Positions 8,225 through 17,750 are shown, numbered from the stretch's first letter. The stretch is DNA of 64,000 nucleotides from Pseudoalteromonas distincta (GCF_000814675.1 NZ_JWIG01000010.1:62001-126000), one strand, 5' to 3'. The notes: a model not told the origin generated them from the sequence alone. Program-made: numbers and translations.

Positions 8225-8674
8225 ATTAAATGACTTTGTAATCATTGGTTGAAAGCGCCAGCCCCACATACAAGCATTATTAGCTCTAAAACTCACATAA
8301 CCTGTTAACTTTTGATTATCTTTGTCTTTTAGTACCACAACATAATTAACTAAACCGTATGGCTCAGTTTTATGTAATTGAACATTTGCATCAATAATTT
8401 CAGGGTTCTTGAATTTACTTAGGTCAGCAAACTTGTTTAGTTGCTCATAAACAGCCTCCAAACTTGATAAAGGAGTTCTTTCCGCAATATCAGAGCATAA
8501 AAATTCATGCGCTTTTTTAAAGTTTTTTTGAGTTAAATATAAATCAACACATTCATGAGCTTTCGCTGTTGTATTATCAATTGATGACTCAAAGAAGGAT
8601 TTTGCATCAAACACTTCGGCATTTGATTGGAAACTAAATAAAAAGGTCAATAACAATATACGTGATAATTTCAC
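8219..8674 (-). CDS. Cassette-encoded secreted protein of unknown function
   Basis: 151 residues from GTG at 8674, chosen because AGAGAG lies 4-9 nt upstream and because it places a clean signal peptide at the N-terminus (KLSRILLLTFLFSFQSNA, cleavage before EVFDAK). The mature part has two Cys pairs (HECVDLYL, HEFLCSDI, NNACMWGW) and looks like a small periplasmic protein; family not recognised. The stop codon TAA overlaps the R'' box of its own attC, as in several other cassettes here. Confidence 0.65.
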   Translation of the reverse strand: MKLSRILLLTFLFSFQSNAEVFDAKSFFESSIDNTTAKAHECVDLYLTQKNFKKAHEFLCSDIAERTPLSSLEAVYEQLNKFADLSKFKNPEIIDANVQLHKTEPYGLVNYVVVLKDKDNQKLTGYVSFRANNACMWGWRFQPMITKSFNS

Positions 8675-8689
8675 AACTCTCTCTTTGAT

Positions 8690-8788
8690 AGCTAACGCCT
8701 CAATCAGAGACAAATAATTGTTGGCTAAAATAAGCGACGCAGGAGCAAAGCCAACTGTTATTTGTCCTGCTTTAACGACTTGTTAGAG
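8690..8788 (-). repeat. attC site following the 8859 gene
   Basis: Best-formed attC in the window, 99 bp. Minus strand: R'' CTCTAAC at 8788 (exact complement of this cassette's own start GTTAGAG at 9390), arms GACAAATAACAGTTGGCT against GACAAATAATTGTTGGCT, and R' GTTAGCT at 8696. The long imperfect palindrome is what single-strand integron recombination needs. Confidence 0.85.
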
Positions 8789-8858
8789 TGTTCTATACAC
8801 TCAGATAATGGCGCACAAGTAAAAGCTATTTCTTTATTTTTGAATTCATTATCGAAAT

Positions 8859-9368
8859 CTAAATAACTTTAGCAGTATAAAAACTAATTGATTTAAGTAA
8901 ATCTTTAAACTCTTCATCAGCCCTAGTTTCAGGAGACATATCCGCTATATGAAGAGAACTTTCATCCTTGGTTTTTGAAGGTACGATTATAGTTTTATTG
9001 GGCTCTATAACTGATTTCTTGAGCTCCATCCTTGTTGTGACTTCATAATCCTTTTGATTACATCTACCTGCCTCAGGGTAGGTAATTGTCAAATCCCAAA
9101 TAACCGCAGAGCTTTTACCCCTGTTAGAAAGTGATAAATCTAGTTTATCGTTTTCAAAACTTAAGACTTGGCCCACAATATCTGCATTTTTACTTTCAAA
9201 TAATTTAACCGCTGTAGAAAAAGCAATTGTAGCTAAGGAAATAACAGACAAAATAACACCAATGTATATTCCGACGCTATTGGCATCCACCTTTTCTTTA
9301 TGACCACAATGTTTACACACAGTAGCATCATCACGTATTTCTTCATGACACGCTTTACAAGTTGCCAT
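8859..9368 (-). CDS. Cassette-encoded zinc-ribbon membrane protein
   Basis: 169 residues. Begins with a zinc ribbon (CKACHEEIRDDATVCKHCG; two CxxC knuckles at residues about 4-22), followed by one transmembrane helix (VGIYIGVILSVISLATIAF) and a C-terminal extracytoplasmic beta-rich domain of about 110 residues. The general zinc-ribbon plus TM layout is common in bacterial envelope proteins of unknown role. ATG at 9368 has GGAG 5 nt upstream. The cassette runs from core GTTAGAG (9390) to the attC at 8788-8690. Confidence 0.7.
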   Translation of the reverse strand: MATCKACHEEIRDDATVCKHCGHKEKVDANSVGIYIGVILSVISLATIAFSTAVKLFESKNADIVGQVLSFENDKLDLSLSNRGKSSAVIWDLTITYPEAGRCNQKDYEVTTRMELKKSVIEPNKTIIVPSKTKDESSLHIADMSPETRADEEFKDLLKSISFYTAKVI

Positions 9369-9383
9369 AGTTCTCCATTAACA

Positions 9384-9461
9384 CTCTAACGCTTAACATA
9401 TGGAGACTTTAGGAGCGCCTTTTCAGCGAGTAAAATTCCCACCATGATGTTTTTGTTAGCT
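9384..9461 (-). repeat. attC site following the 9456 gene
   Basis: 78-bp imperfect palindrome on the minus strand: R'' AGCTAAC (9461), arms AACATCATGGTGG against AACATATGGAGAC, R' GTTAGAG (9390-9384). R'' matches 6 of 7 positions of the complement of the cassette's own start (GTTAGCA at 9677). It overlaps the stop codon of the 9456 gene. Confidence 0.8.
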
Positions 9462-9650
9462 GTCTATTCGGCTATTTGACTTTAGTTTTTTAGTAATAAT
9501 GTCAATAAGGAGAAAAGCTACACCTGCAAAAACACCGAATACTAGTGCTTCATTTTGTTCTGATATGTACTCTGAAAATATATATAGAAATAAAGCACCT
9601 GCTACACCAACAAAAACTCCGACGGCAATAGATTTAAATAGTGACTCCAT
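9456..9650 (-). CDS. Cassette-encoded small membrane protein
   Basis: 64-residue protein with two transmembrane helices (SIAVGVFVGVAGALFLYIF and ALVFGVFAGVAFLLIDII) and a basic C-terminus (TKKLKSNSR). Start ATG 9650 is chosen over an upstream in-frame ATG at 9695 because AGGAG lies 9 nt before it and because the upstream one would fall in the leader, across the cassette junction. First cassette after the leader, so it is the most strongly expressed position if the leader carries a promoter. Function unknown; small two-helix proteins of this shape include holin-like and toxin-like proteins, but nothing decides this. Confidence 0.65.
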   Translation of the reverse strand: MESLFKSIAVGVFVGVAGALFLYIFSEYISEQNEALVFGVFAGVAFLLIDIITKKLKSNSRIDS

Positions 9651-9677
9651 AACTTGATACTCCTTTAGACTGCTAAC

Positions 9678-9888
9678 ATCTTTATCAGAGGACACTTCCC
9701 TATTTTAGCGTGAAAACGTCCTTATTTTATGAACGTATACTAATAGCAAATAGTGTAAATTATTGCCAACTATAAATATTATGCTTTATGTAGCTTATAT
9801 AAACATGTAAAAAAGAGGAAAGTATCCCTGACTCTTATTAAGTTAATGATAACTCACCTGAATGTCCGGTTATCGCTCAAACCAGACC
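9678..9888 (-). other. Array A leader: attI-like/promoter segment (copy 1 of a duplicated leader)
   Basis: About 210 bp without a coding frame, between the hemolysin III gene and the first cassette. A diverged copy (I estimate about three-quarters identical by eye) lies at 50484-50687 before array B. Both copies end on the minus strand at the G of the G^TT crossover: AGTGTCCTCTGATAAAG followed by ATG or CTG, then TTA of the first cassette. This is where an integron attI site would lie. The best-conserved inner block includes TTACACTATTTGCTATTA. No intI gene is next to it. Confidence 0.65.
9741..9769 (-). promoter_or_regulatory. Candidate cassette promoter in leader A
   Basis: Minus strand: TTGGCA (9769-9764), 17-nt spacer, CTATTA (9746-9741). 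The block is conserved in leader B (ATGGCA, 17 nt, CTATTA), although the flanks have diverged. The -10 is a poor match to TATAAT, so this is a candidate only. Confidence 0.4.
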
Positions 9889-9909
9889 ACTCTAATTGGC
9901 TTTACCTGC

Positions 9910-10539
9910 CTAATAAACATAATTACTAATTGAAATATAATGACAAACACACCCTGCAATAACAAATAAGTGCCAAATTGCGTGGCTAAATTGGGTGCTT
10001 TTAGCACTGTAAAAAAAAGTGCCTAAACTATAAAAAATACCGCCGGCAAGTAGCCAGTAAAGTGCTTTTACATCAACACTTGAATAAAGCGGATAAACTA
10101 TAGCCAGTGCAAACCAACCCATGAGTAAGTAGGTGGCGAGTGATATTTTTTTATTACCGTTTTTTACAAATACTTTGTACGCAACGCCCGCCAGGGCCAC
10201 CGCCCATATAAATGTAAGTGTTGCCCATGACCAAGCATCGGTTAATGAGATTAATAAAAAGGGGGTGTAGGTGCCGGCAATTAATAAGTATATGGCGCAG
10301 TGATCGCACTTTTTATAAAAGGCTCTTAAGCGCGGTTGAATACTGGCGTGGTACAAAGTGGACGACAAAAACAGCACAAATAGGCTGCTGCCATAAATTG
10401 CAGTACTAACATACGCCTTAGCGCTGGTGGCTTGGCTAAATAAATCCCACATAACAAATACGGCAAATACAATACCAAGTGCATGGCTAATTACGTTTAG
10501 TTGTTCTTCTTTTTTAGAATAGGGCGCTTCTAACGACAT
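9910..10539 (-). CDS. TrhA / hemolysin III family membrane protein
   Basis: 209 residues from ATG 10539 (AGGA about 8 nt upstream); an ATG at 10599 adds 20 residues that look out of place. Seven hydrophobic helices and the family motifs are present: SHALG near the N-terminus, LYHA in the second third and the C-terminal FSHAIWHLFV. These His residues form the metal site shared with the PAQR/CREST superfamily. The E. coli homologue YqfA (TrhA) affects membrane energetics and lipid homeostasis; hemolytic activity is not expected. Its 3' end lies 21 bp from the array A leader. Confidence 0.88.
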   Translation of the reverse strand: MSLEAPYSKKEEQLNVISHALGIVFAVFVMWDLFSQATSAKAYVSTAIYGSSLFVLFLSSTLYHASIQPRLRAFYKKCDHCAIYLLIAGTYTPFLLISLTDAWSWATLTFIWAVALAGVAYKVFVKNGNKKISLATYLLMGWFALAIVYPLYSSVDVKALYWLLAGGIFYSLGTFFYSAKSTQFSHAIWHLFVIAGCVCHYISISNYVY

Positions 10540-10749
10540 GACAGATCCTACCACTATTTGAATGAATTTTAGTGTACAAGTGTACGCTGAGTTTTTCAAT
10601 GCTATAATTTTTATATGAATACAATAATTTATTATTTTTCATAAAGTTGAAACATCAATTTAACCAATGCGTAATTAATAAGACGTAAAAAAGTCGTAAT
10701 AGTTCGTTAGATTACTGGTAATTCCTAAAAACAATTAACCGGACGAACA

Positions 10750-13109
10750 GTGAAAAACATGAAAAATAAATTAAAAACACGGCCATTTCTTAAACTTACT
10801 AAATTGTCTGTTACGATGATTTGCGTTACATCAACAAATAGTTTTGCAGATCAAACCATAAATAAAGAACTTGATGAAATAGTGGTTGTTGCTCAAAAGC
10901 GTGCGCAATCAATACAAGATGTGCCTGTAACAATAAGTGCCTACGATGGCGACTTTTTAGAGAGCTTAGGTATTGGTGAACTCGACACTTTATCTGAAAT
11001 AACACCTGGGCTTGTTATTCAAGAGCAAAGTCCTAACAACCCAGGCTTTGTAATTCGTGGTATTACGTCTGATAGTGGGTCGTCTCAATCATCCCCTCGT
11101 GTGTCTATTTATTATAACGGGGCAGATGTATCACGCTCTCGTGGTTCATACTTTGAGCTTTTTGATGTAGAAGGGATTGAAGTTGTTAAGGGACCACAAG
11201 CAACACTGTTTGGAACAGCAGCTTCTGTGGGGGCTATTAGTGTAGCAACACGTAAACCAGAAAAAGATTTTTCGGCTCAATTAAAAGCATCCGTTGGTAA
11301 TTACTCGGCCAAAGGTGTTAGTGGTTTTGTAACGGGTGGTAATGATTTAATGCAAGGCCGTGTTGCTTTTACTTATCGTGAACGTGATGGGTTTATAAAA
11401 AATATTGCAGGAAATAGTAACTCCCAAAATCCGGCTGGGTTTAAGCAAGATGATATGCATGCTATTGAGCGTTTTTCTTATCGTCCGTCTTTACGTATTA
11501 CACCTAGTGACGATGTAACGATTGATTTGGTGTATACGTATGAAAAAAATGATGACTCGGGTACATCTTTTAAAAATGGGCTTTATGCACCAACCGGTGG
11601 TGATACAAGTCCATATAGCTTTGTTGAAATGCCAGGTAGTCCGTATGCAGAGTCTGTGTTTGAAAAAAAGACTTAGGTGTAGAGCGCACAGTTAACGATT
11701 TAAATTTGACAGTAAATTGGGATGTAAGTAACGATTTAACAATCACCTCAATTACTGCAGGGCGTAACTTTGATTCTTTAGAAGTGTTTGATGCTGATGG
11801 TACGCAGGCATGGTTTTTAGAATTTGCAGAAGCTGCTGAGGGCGATCAATTTAGCCAAGAATTACGCGCTGTTTATACGCAGAATAAGTTTACTAGTATT
11901 TTTGGTGTGAGTTACTTTGAAGAAGATGGTAGCCAGCGTGTCCCATTTAGTACAGAGGAGTCTATATTCTTAAATTGCTTAGGCGTATTGGGCTCAGGTG
12001 TTCCTTGTATTAATAATGATGGTAGCGTTAATATTTTAACGCCAGCATTAACAGGTGGTGCAATAAACGAGTTGCCATATTCATTAGAGTTTACAAACTA
12101 TGGTGAAAACAAAGCGTACTCAGCGTTTGCTGATGTAACTTATGCTGCAACTGAGGCACTGGAGTTAACAGCGGGTCTTCGTTATATTAAAGAAGAAAAG
12201 CGCAGTGGTTATAGCTCTGCTGCACCCAATAGTGTTTTAACACAAGCGCCATTGTTTACGGTTGATACTAATGGTGAAACATTCTATGGCGATGCTGATT
12301 ATGATGATTGGCTGCCACGTTTTAATGCGCTTTATATAATAAACCCTACTACAAATATGTATGCGACTGTTTCAAAAGGGCGTCGTTCGGAAGTACTTGA
12401 AGTAAGTTCGGCTAACGATGAACAAGGGAGTGTCGAAGCTTCTATATCAGAAGTTCCAGCGGAAATTATTTGGAACTACGAAACCGGTATTAAAGGCAAA
12501 GCGCTTGACGGACGTTTAGATTACTCTGTCGCTGTATTTTATCAAGATTACTCTAACTTTCAGGTTACGTTACAGGATGATGAAGGCGTTGCGTTTTCTG
12601 CTGATGCGGGATCTGCCACTAATGTTGGCGCAGAGGCTGAAGTAAGGGCGTTAATTAATAATGAGTTTGAGGTATTTGCCAATGCGGCTTACCTTGATGC
12701 TGAAATAGATGATGATAGTAATAACGGTAACCTCGCAGGCAATAAATTTAGATTACAACCAAAGTGGACGTTTAGTACGGGGCTGTTTTATTCAACAGAA
12801 TTGTCGAACTCACTTAATTTAACGAGCTCTTTAATATATAGCTACCGCTCTGAAGTGTATTTTGAGCCAGCAAATGCGCCAATATCAGGCTTAGATATTA
12901 GCCAACCTGGGCTTGGATTAGTCAGTGCGCGCTTAGGTATCGCAAATGGTGATGACTGGGCTGTTAGTGTATTTGCTAGTAACTTATTAGATAAAGAGTA
13001 TTTAGTTGATGCAGGTAATACTGGAGGAGGATTTGGCAATCCAACATTTGTTGCAGGGGCACCTCGTTTTGTTGGTATTGAGTTAACTCTCGGGTTTGGC
13101 GGACAATAA
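10750..13109 (+). pseudogene. TonB-dependent receptor interrupted by a frameshift
   Basis: Two adjacent frames together make one receptor of about 785 residues. The first (10750-11676) has a signal peptide, TonB box-like ELDEIVVVAQKR, and the plug domain (VPVTISAYDG, ITPGLVI, FVIRGITSD, VEVVKGPQATLFG). The second (to 13109) has the beta-barrel and ends in VGIELTLGFGG with terminal aromatic/hydrophobic pattern. The break is at a run of seven A's (11664-11670): one additional A would restore GAA AAA AAA GAC TTA GGT GTA and join the frames. This may be a real mutation, a phase-variable tract, or a sequencing error. Substrate unknown. Start GTG 10750 or ATG 10759. Confidence 0.8.
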
Positions 13110-13138
13110 TACATTTAACTACTTGATATTTTAATTGA

Positions 13139-13160
13139 GCCACTGCAAAGTGGCTTTTTT
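13139..13160 (+). terminator. Rho-independent terminator after TonB receptor
   Basis: Stem GCCACT, loop GCAA, AGTGGC, then six T's. Confidence 0.85.
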
Positions 13161-13197
13161 ATGTGATCACGTTAAAGTGAATTTATATTAGGCAAAA

Positions 13198-13548
13198 ATG
13201 AAACAAGATCTAAAAGCTGCTTTACTTACCGCTATTGTTTATCCTGGAGCGGGGCATTTTTCTTTAAAAAAACACCTTATAGGCGCTATTTTTGCGGGTG
13301 TATTCTCTGTTCTTTTAATTTTAACCTTTCAAGATATATTTGCGATTGCACAGTGTACTGCAAATGAAATTGTAAACGGAAAAATCCCCATGTCGGTTAC
13401 GGCCATTTTAAAAGCCGCGCAACAACCATCTAACGCCTGCGCTCAGCTCGCTGAATATAAGTACGTACCTTTAATGATTATAATTTGGGTGCTGAGCATA
13501 GCCGATGCATATCGTTTGGGCAGAAAAGCGCTGCCCACTAAAAAATAA
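13198..13548 (+). CDS. Small membrane protein of unknown function
   Basis: 116 residues with an N-terminal YPGAGHFSLKKHLIGAIF segment reminiscent of TM2/DUF5683-like small membrane proteins (PG-GH-YL pattern), a strong TM helix (about 24-45) and a second one (about 92-108), with a Cys-containing loop between. No enzymatic motif. It stands alone between two terminators. Function cannot be stated. Confidence 0.7.
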   Translation: MKQDLKAALLTAIVYPGAGHFSLKKHLIGAIFAGVFSVLLILTFQDIFAIAQCTANEIVNGKIPMSVTAILKAAQQPSNACAQLAEYKYVPLMIIIWVLSIADAYRLGRKALPTKK

Positions 13549-13583
13549 GCCAGTTAATCAGAACTCGGTTTGGTTGGCTTATT
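13544..13583 (+). terminator. Possible terminator after the 13198 gene
   Basis: Nine-bp arms AATAAGCCA and TGGCTTATT with a long loop overlap the stop codon; the T tract is poor, so moderate confidence. Confidence 0.45.
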
Positions 13584-13630
13584 AATTTTCTTCCCGCATA
13601 TTTATCCCTGATATTTAGCTATTATTGATG

Positions 13631-13658
13631 GCGGTAATAATTATTATTACCGCTTTTT
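13631..13658. terminator. Perfect palindrome followed by T5 (terminator or operator)
   Basis: GCGGTAATAAT / T / ATTATTACCGC, an 11-bp perfect inverted repeat with one central base, followed by TTTTT. In the 400-bp gap (13549-13948) upstream of the cellulase; the rest of the gap is AT-rich and holds no gene that I can see. It could be a terminator or, given its symmetry, a protein-binding site. Confidence 0.5.
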
Positions 13659-13948
13659 CCATTTTTATACATATTTTTTGTAACCGAGATTTTCGCCTGC
13701 ACCATGTAAACATCGTGTAAATTCCTGTATATACCCAGTAAAATCCTCAAACCTCGTTAAATCGCTCACTTGTTGATATTTAGTTAATTAAAATCCTTCT
13801 CCTTGTACCTTTTTATTCATTTAATGTTAATAAATAAATGATACTTTCTGCTCGCCAAATTAACTTTGTTTAACTATTAAGTATTGGTTTGGTGTCAATT
13901 TATTACGTCAAACGATGACGACTGATAATTTCAATTTAAGGAAATACG

Positions 13949-15427
13949 ATGAATAACAGTTCAAATAATCACAAAAGAAAGGATTTTAAAGTGGCGAGCT
14001 TATCGTTAGCTTTATTATTAGGATGCTCAACTATGGCCAATGCCGCTGTTGAAAAGTTAACGGTGAGTGGGAATCAAATTCTTGCAGGTGGAGAAAACAC
14101 AAGCTTTGCAGGACCTAGCCTATTTTGGAGTAACACCGGTTGGGGCGCTGAAAAGTTTTATACAGCACAAACAGTAGCAAAGGCAAAAACTGAATTTAAT
14201 GCAACATTAATTCGTGCAGCTATTGGTCATGGTACGAGTACTGGTGGTAGTTTGAACTTTGATTGGGAGGGCAATATGAGCCGTCTTGATACTGTTGTAA
14301 ACGCAGCTATTAGCGAAGATATGTACGTTATTATTGATTTTCATAGCCATGAAGCACATACCGATCAGGCGACTGCAGTTCGCTTTTTTGAAGACGTAGC
14401 TACCAAATATGGGCAGTACGACAATGTTATTTATGAAATTTATAACGAGCCGTTACAAATTTCATGGGCTAACGATATTAAGCCTTACGCAGAAACAGTT
14501 ATTGATAAAATTAGAGCAATCGATCCTGATAACTTAATTGTGGTTGGTACGCCTACGTGGTCGCAAGATGTTGATGTGGCATCACAAAACCCGATAGATC
14601 GCGCCAATATTGCTTACACTCTGCATTTTTATGCTGGCACGCATGGTCAATCGTATCGAAATAAAGCACAAATAGCACTCGATAACGGCATTGCACTATT
14701 TGCTACAGAGTGGGGAACAGTTAATGCTGATGGCAATGGTGGTGTTAATATTAATGAAACTGATGCATGGATGGCATTTTTTAAAACAAACAATATTAGC
14801 CACGCTAACTGGGCTTTAAACGATAAAAACGAAGGTGCATCGTTATTTACTCCAGGCGGTAGTTGGAATTCATTAACCGCTTCAGGCTCTAAAGTTAAAG
14901 AGATCATTCAAGGTTGGGGTGGTAGTACGGTTGCTTTAGACTCTGATGGTGATGGTATAAGTGACAGCCTTGACCAGTGCCCAGATACACCCGCTGGTAC
15001 AACGGTTGATAGTATTGGTTGTGAGGTAACTGACAGCGATGCCGATGGTATTAGCGATAGTGTTGATCAATGCCCTAATACACCTGCAGGTGAAACTGTG
15101 AATAATGTAGGTTGCGTTGTTGAAGTAGTTGAACCACAAAGCGATGCGGATAACGATGGAGTGAATGATGATATTGATCAGTGCCCAGATACACCCGCTG
15201 GTACAAGTGTTGATACAAACGGATGCAGTGTTGTAAGTTCAACAGATTGTAATGGTATTAATGCATATCCTAATTGGGTAAAAAAAGATTACTCAGGTGG
15301 TCCGTTTACTCACAATAACACCGACGATAAAATGCAATATCAAGGTAATGCATACAGCGCAAATTGGTATACAAACAGCATTCCAGGAAGTGATGCTTCG
15401 TGGACGCTTATTTATAGCTGTAGTTAA
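13949..15427 (+). CDS. cel5G: Secreted cold-active endoglucanase, GH5 with CBM5
   Basis: 492-residue precursor. Signal peptide 1-32 (cut after STMANA), GH5 catalytic domain about 33-325, acidic linker about 326-432, C-terminal CBM5 about 433-492. The general acid is Glu167 (IYNEPLQ) and the nucleophile Glu254 (FATEWG). After removal of 32 residues these become Glu135 and Glu222, the numbering of Cel5G from Pseudoalteromonas haloplanktis. The linker holds three Ca-binding repeats of the [20 protein letters not shown] type (at about 331, 362, 398), each with a Cys pair, as described for the long flexible Cel5G linker. It hydrolyses internal beta-1,4 bonds of cellulose outside the cell. Single gene, own promoter region, terminator at 15449. 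Confidence 0.95.
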   Translation: MNNSSNNHKRKDFKVASLSLALLLGCSTMANAAVEKLTVSGNQILAGGENTSFAGPSLFWSNTGWGAEKFYTAQTVAKAKTEFNATLIRAAIGHGTSTGGSLNFDWEGNMSRLDTVVNAAISEDMYVIIDFHSHEAHTDQATAVRFFEDVATKYGQYDNVIYEIYNEPLQISWANDIKPYAETVIDKIRAIDPDNLIVVGTPTWSQDVDVASQNPIDRANIAYTLHFYAGTHGQSYRNKAQIALDNGIALFATEWGTVNADGNGGVNINETDAWMAFFKTNNISHANWALNDKNEGASLFTPGGSWNSLTASGSKVKEIIQGWGGSTVALDSDGDGISDSLDQCPDTPAGTTVDSIGCEVTDSDADGISDSVDQCPNTPAGETVNNVGCVVEVVEPQSDADNDGVNDDIDQCPDTPAGTSVDTNGCSVVSSTDCNGINAYPNWVKKDYSGGPFTHNNTDDKMQYQGNAYSANWYTNSIPGSDASWTLIYSCS

Positions 15428-15448
15428 GCGCGTTAAATAAAATATGTG

Positions 15449-15480
15449 AAGAAGGTAAATAATACATTTACCTTCTTTTT
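15449..15480. terminator. Bidirectional terminator between cel5G and phoD
   Basis: Twelve-bp stem aagaaggtaaat / atttaccttctt around AATAC, T tract on the plus side and A's on the other. Confidence 0.85.
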
Positions 15481-15487
15481 AAAAGTA

Positions 15488-17179
15488 TTAGCCTTTATAA
15501 ACACTTTGGTGTTGATCAGTGATGTTGTAGCTAGGGGAGTTTATGTTATCTATATAGCGCCAATCGGTTGTGATTTGCTCTTTAGTAATAGTCAGTAACA
15601 TATATCCACGGTGTGATAAGTCACAATAGTTTAAGTCGTTTATTAACAATGAAAGCGAGTCAGCCATTTGCTTTGCTTGTGCTGTATTAAGCGCTAAATA
15701 ATGCTCCATCCCCGGGGATGTAACACCAGGCGTTGCAAATTCTACTCCTACGCTTTCGCCTTTTGCATTTTTTAATGTGCCATGCCACGCATTGTGCGTA
15801 TCACCTGCAACCACGACTAACTTTTTATTTAATGCGTTAACGCTTTTGTATAATGCTTCGCGCTCGCTTGGGTAACCATCCCACGCATCTAAATTATAAG
15901 GCATTAAAGTATTTACGCGTGCGAGTTGCTCAGGTGTTACCGCTTTATTAGCTAACACGGCTTTTTTAATGGTAACAAGCTCTTTTAACACCTGCGGTAT
16001 TTTAGTGCGATCGGATTGCGAGAATATTTCAGTAGGTAGCCACATTTTAGTCATCAATACTTGCTGGCCCAATACTTGCCATTTTGCATTTGATTTAGTT
16101 ATTGCACTGGTGAGCCAGTTTAGTTGTGTGTTACCTAGTAACTGCCTATTTGGATTATTTAAATCACTGGCAAAGCGCGCAACATCCATTTGTTTGGTCT
16201 CTAGATTTTTGTAGTCGCTGTAAGCAAGTTGTTTATCGCGTGCTATTACGCGTGTATCTAGCATGTGCAAGCTTATTAAATTACCAAAATCGAAGGTGCG
16301 GTATATTTGCGGGCTTTGTTCGCCCATAGGCGGCCTAATTGGCAGCCATTCGTAATAGGCTTGAATAGCTGCTGCACGGCGCTTAAAAAAGTCACCTTCA
16401 TCAGGAGTATGATTTTCAGCACCACTTTTATAGGTATCGTTGGTAACTTCGTGATCATCCCATATTGCGATAAATGGCGCTGCAGCGTGAAGTGCTTGTA
16501 AGCCTTGGTCTGTTCTGTAAATGGCATAGCGCTTACGATAGTCGCTAAGGGTAATAATTTCACCGCTGTTATCGGCTGCTAATTGGCGGCCAATGTTTTC
16601 AGCATTTTCGGTAGCGTATCCTCCCATTGGGTATTCGTAAATGTAATCACCCAAATGCAGTACTACATCTAAATCTTTTTGTTTAGCGGCATCGGTGTAG
16701 GCATTAAAGTACCCAGCAGGGTAGTTTGAGCACGACACAACAGCCATTTTTATTTGTTCAACATTGTTTATTGGTAGTGTTTTAGCCCGGCCAATTGGGC
16801 TTTGTGTATTTAAACCCACAAATCGATAAAAGTACTCTGTGTTTGGAGCAAGTTCTTGCACATCTATTTTTATTGTAAAATCTCTGCTTTTATCTGTTTG
16901 TTCGCGCCCGCTTCGAATGATGTTTTTAAATTGAGAGTCACTTGCCAGTTCCCAAGCAACAGTAACTTCAAAATTTGATTGAGAAGTAGTTGCACGTGTC
17001 CAAATTATTAAAGCATTACTGAGCGGATCGCCACTGGCTACACCGTGTTTAAATTCAATAGCCGATAGTGGTTTGTTTGTTAATGTTTGAGCACAACCTG
17101 TAATGGCACTCGATACTGCGACGGTAAATATGCTTGCTGCTGAGGTTTTTAAAAAATTTCGACGTGATGAAAGGGTCAT
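15488..17179 (-). CDS. phoD: PhoD-family alkaline phosphatase/phosphodiesterase, Tat-exported
   Basis: 563 residues. The N-terminus is a twin-arginine signal (SSRRNFLKTSAASIFTVAVSSAITGCA) with a possible lipobox-like Cys. Next come the PhoD N-terminal beta domain (FKHGVASGDPLSNALIIWTR) and the metallophosphatase core with VVLHLGDYIYEY, WDDHEVTND, LLGNTQLNWL and VVAGDTHNAWH, the metal ligands of PhoD. It releases phosphate from phosphomono- and diesters in the periplasm or outside and needs Ca and Fe in characterised members. Single gene with no pho box noticed. Symbol given by family. Confidence 0.92.
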   Translation of the reverse strand: MTLSSRRNFLKTSAASIFTVAVSSAITGCAQTLTNKPLSAIEFKHGVASGDPLSNALIIWTRATTSQSNFEVTVAWELASDSQFKNIIRSGREQTDKSRDFTIKIDVQELAPNTEYFYRFVGLNTQSPIGRAKTLPINNVEQIKMAVVSCSNYPAGYFNAYTDAAKQKDLDVVLHLGDYIYEYPMGGYATENAENIGRQLAADNSGEIITLSDYRKRYAIYRTDQGLQALHAAAPFIAIWDDHEVTNDTYKSGAENHTPDEGDFFKRRAAAIQAYYEWLPIRPPMGEQSPQIYRTFDFGNLISLHMLDTRVIARDKQLAYSDYKNLETKQMDVARFASDLNNPNRQLLGNTQLNWLTSAITKSNAKWQVLGQQVLMTKMWLPTEIFSQSDRTKIPQVLKELVTIKKAVLANKAVTPEQLARVNTLMPYNLDAWDGYPSEREALYKSVNALNKKLVVVAGDTHNAWHGTLKNAKGESVGVEFATPGVTSPGMEHYLALNTAQAKQMADSLSLLINDLNYCDLSHRGYMLLTITKEQITTDWRYIDNINSPSYNITDQHQSVYKG

Positions 17180-17477
17180 ACTGCACTTTTTGAATTATTT
17201 ATAGTGGTGTGCACTTTAGCGGGTAGATATGACGTTTTTATAAACGCTAAATGTATTTAGTGTGACGGTATTAATACATTTAAACCCTTTTATTTATTAA
17301 CTAAAAAGTAGTCAAAAAATTAAATTAAATGGTTAAATTAACAAGGTATGAATTTTTTAAATTAAAGCGGCTCGTGTAAAGCTCTTTAATAACAGTTTCT
17401 TACGATTTATTTTTATGTTGGCACAACCCTTGAGTATGTAACTACGTCTAAACAATACACAAACAAGGAATACCATT

Positions 17478-17750
17478 ATGAAACATTCAATTAAAATCGC
17501 TATGGCAAGTTTATTAGTATTAGGTTCTGCGCAAGTACACGCAACAGAAGTGGACCTAGATGTAACTGATATATTAACTCAAAGTGTAGCAAGCTACGTA
17601 AAGCAAACCACAATCGAGCTTGAAAAATCACTAAAGGAAACGCTTTATTTTGATGCTAAAACTGTTTTAGAGGGTTTATTAGATGAGCCCGTTTTAACAC
17701 ATAGCACAACGCCTAAAAATACTGACACTAGTATTAAAAACGCAAAATAA
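17478..17750 (+). CDS. Small secreted protein of unknown function
   Basis: 90 residues with an evident signal peptide (MKHSIKIAMASLLVLGSAQVHA, cut before TEVDLDV). The mature 68 residues are acidic and helical-looking and lack Cys. RBS AAGGA ten nt before ATG. It is followed 21 bp later by a 37-codon membrane-peptide gene, with which it probably forms a unit. About 300 bp of AT-rich DNA (17180-17477) before it holds its promoter region, with nothing else evident. Confidence 0.65.
   Translation: MKHSIKIAMASLLVLGSAQVHATEVDLDVTDILTQSVASYVKQTTIELEKSLKETLYFDAKTVLEGLLDEPVLTHSTTPKNTDTSIKNAK

Noticed and set aside
8000..9400. CRISPR-like repeats (recurrent TAACAAG/GTTAG strings)
   Set aside because: Spacing is irregular (hundreds of bp), units are palindromic and flank genes; they are attC sites.
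9678..9888. Leader as an insertion sequence or MITE
   Set aside because: No terminal inverted repeats, target duplication or transposase frame was seen, and both copies end precisely at a cassette core site. Kept as attI-like leader; the MITE alternative is listed as a refutation test.
9678..9888. Leader as the 5' end of an integrase gene
   Set aside because: All frames examined by eye in the leader contain early stops and nothing resembles an IntI N-terminus.
14936..15139. Repeat structure in cel5G as a DNA repeat element
   Set aside because: It is the coding trace of three Ca-binding protein repeats in the linker, not an independent DNA repeat.
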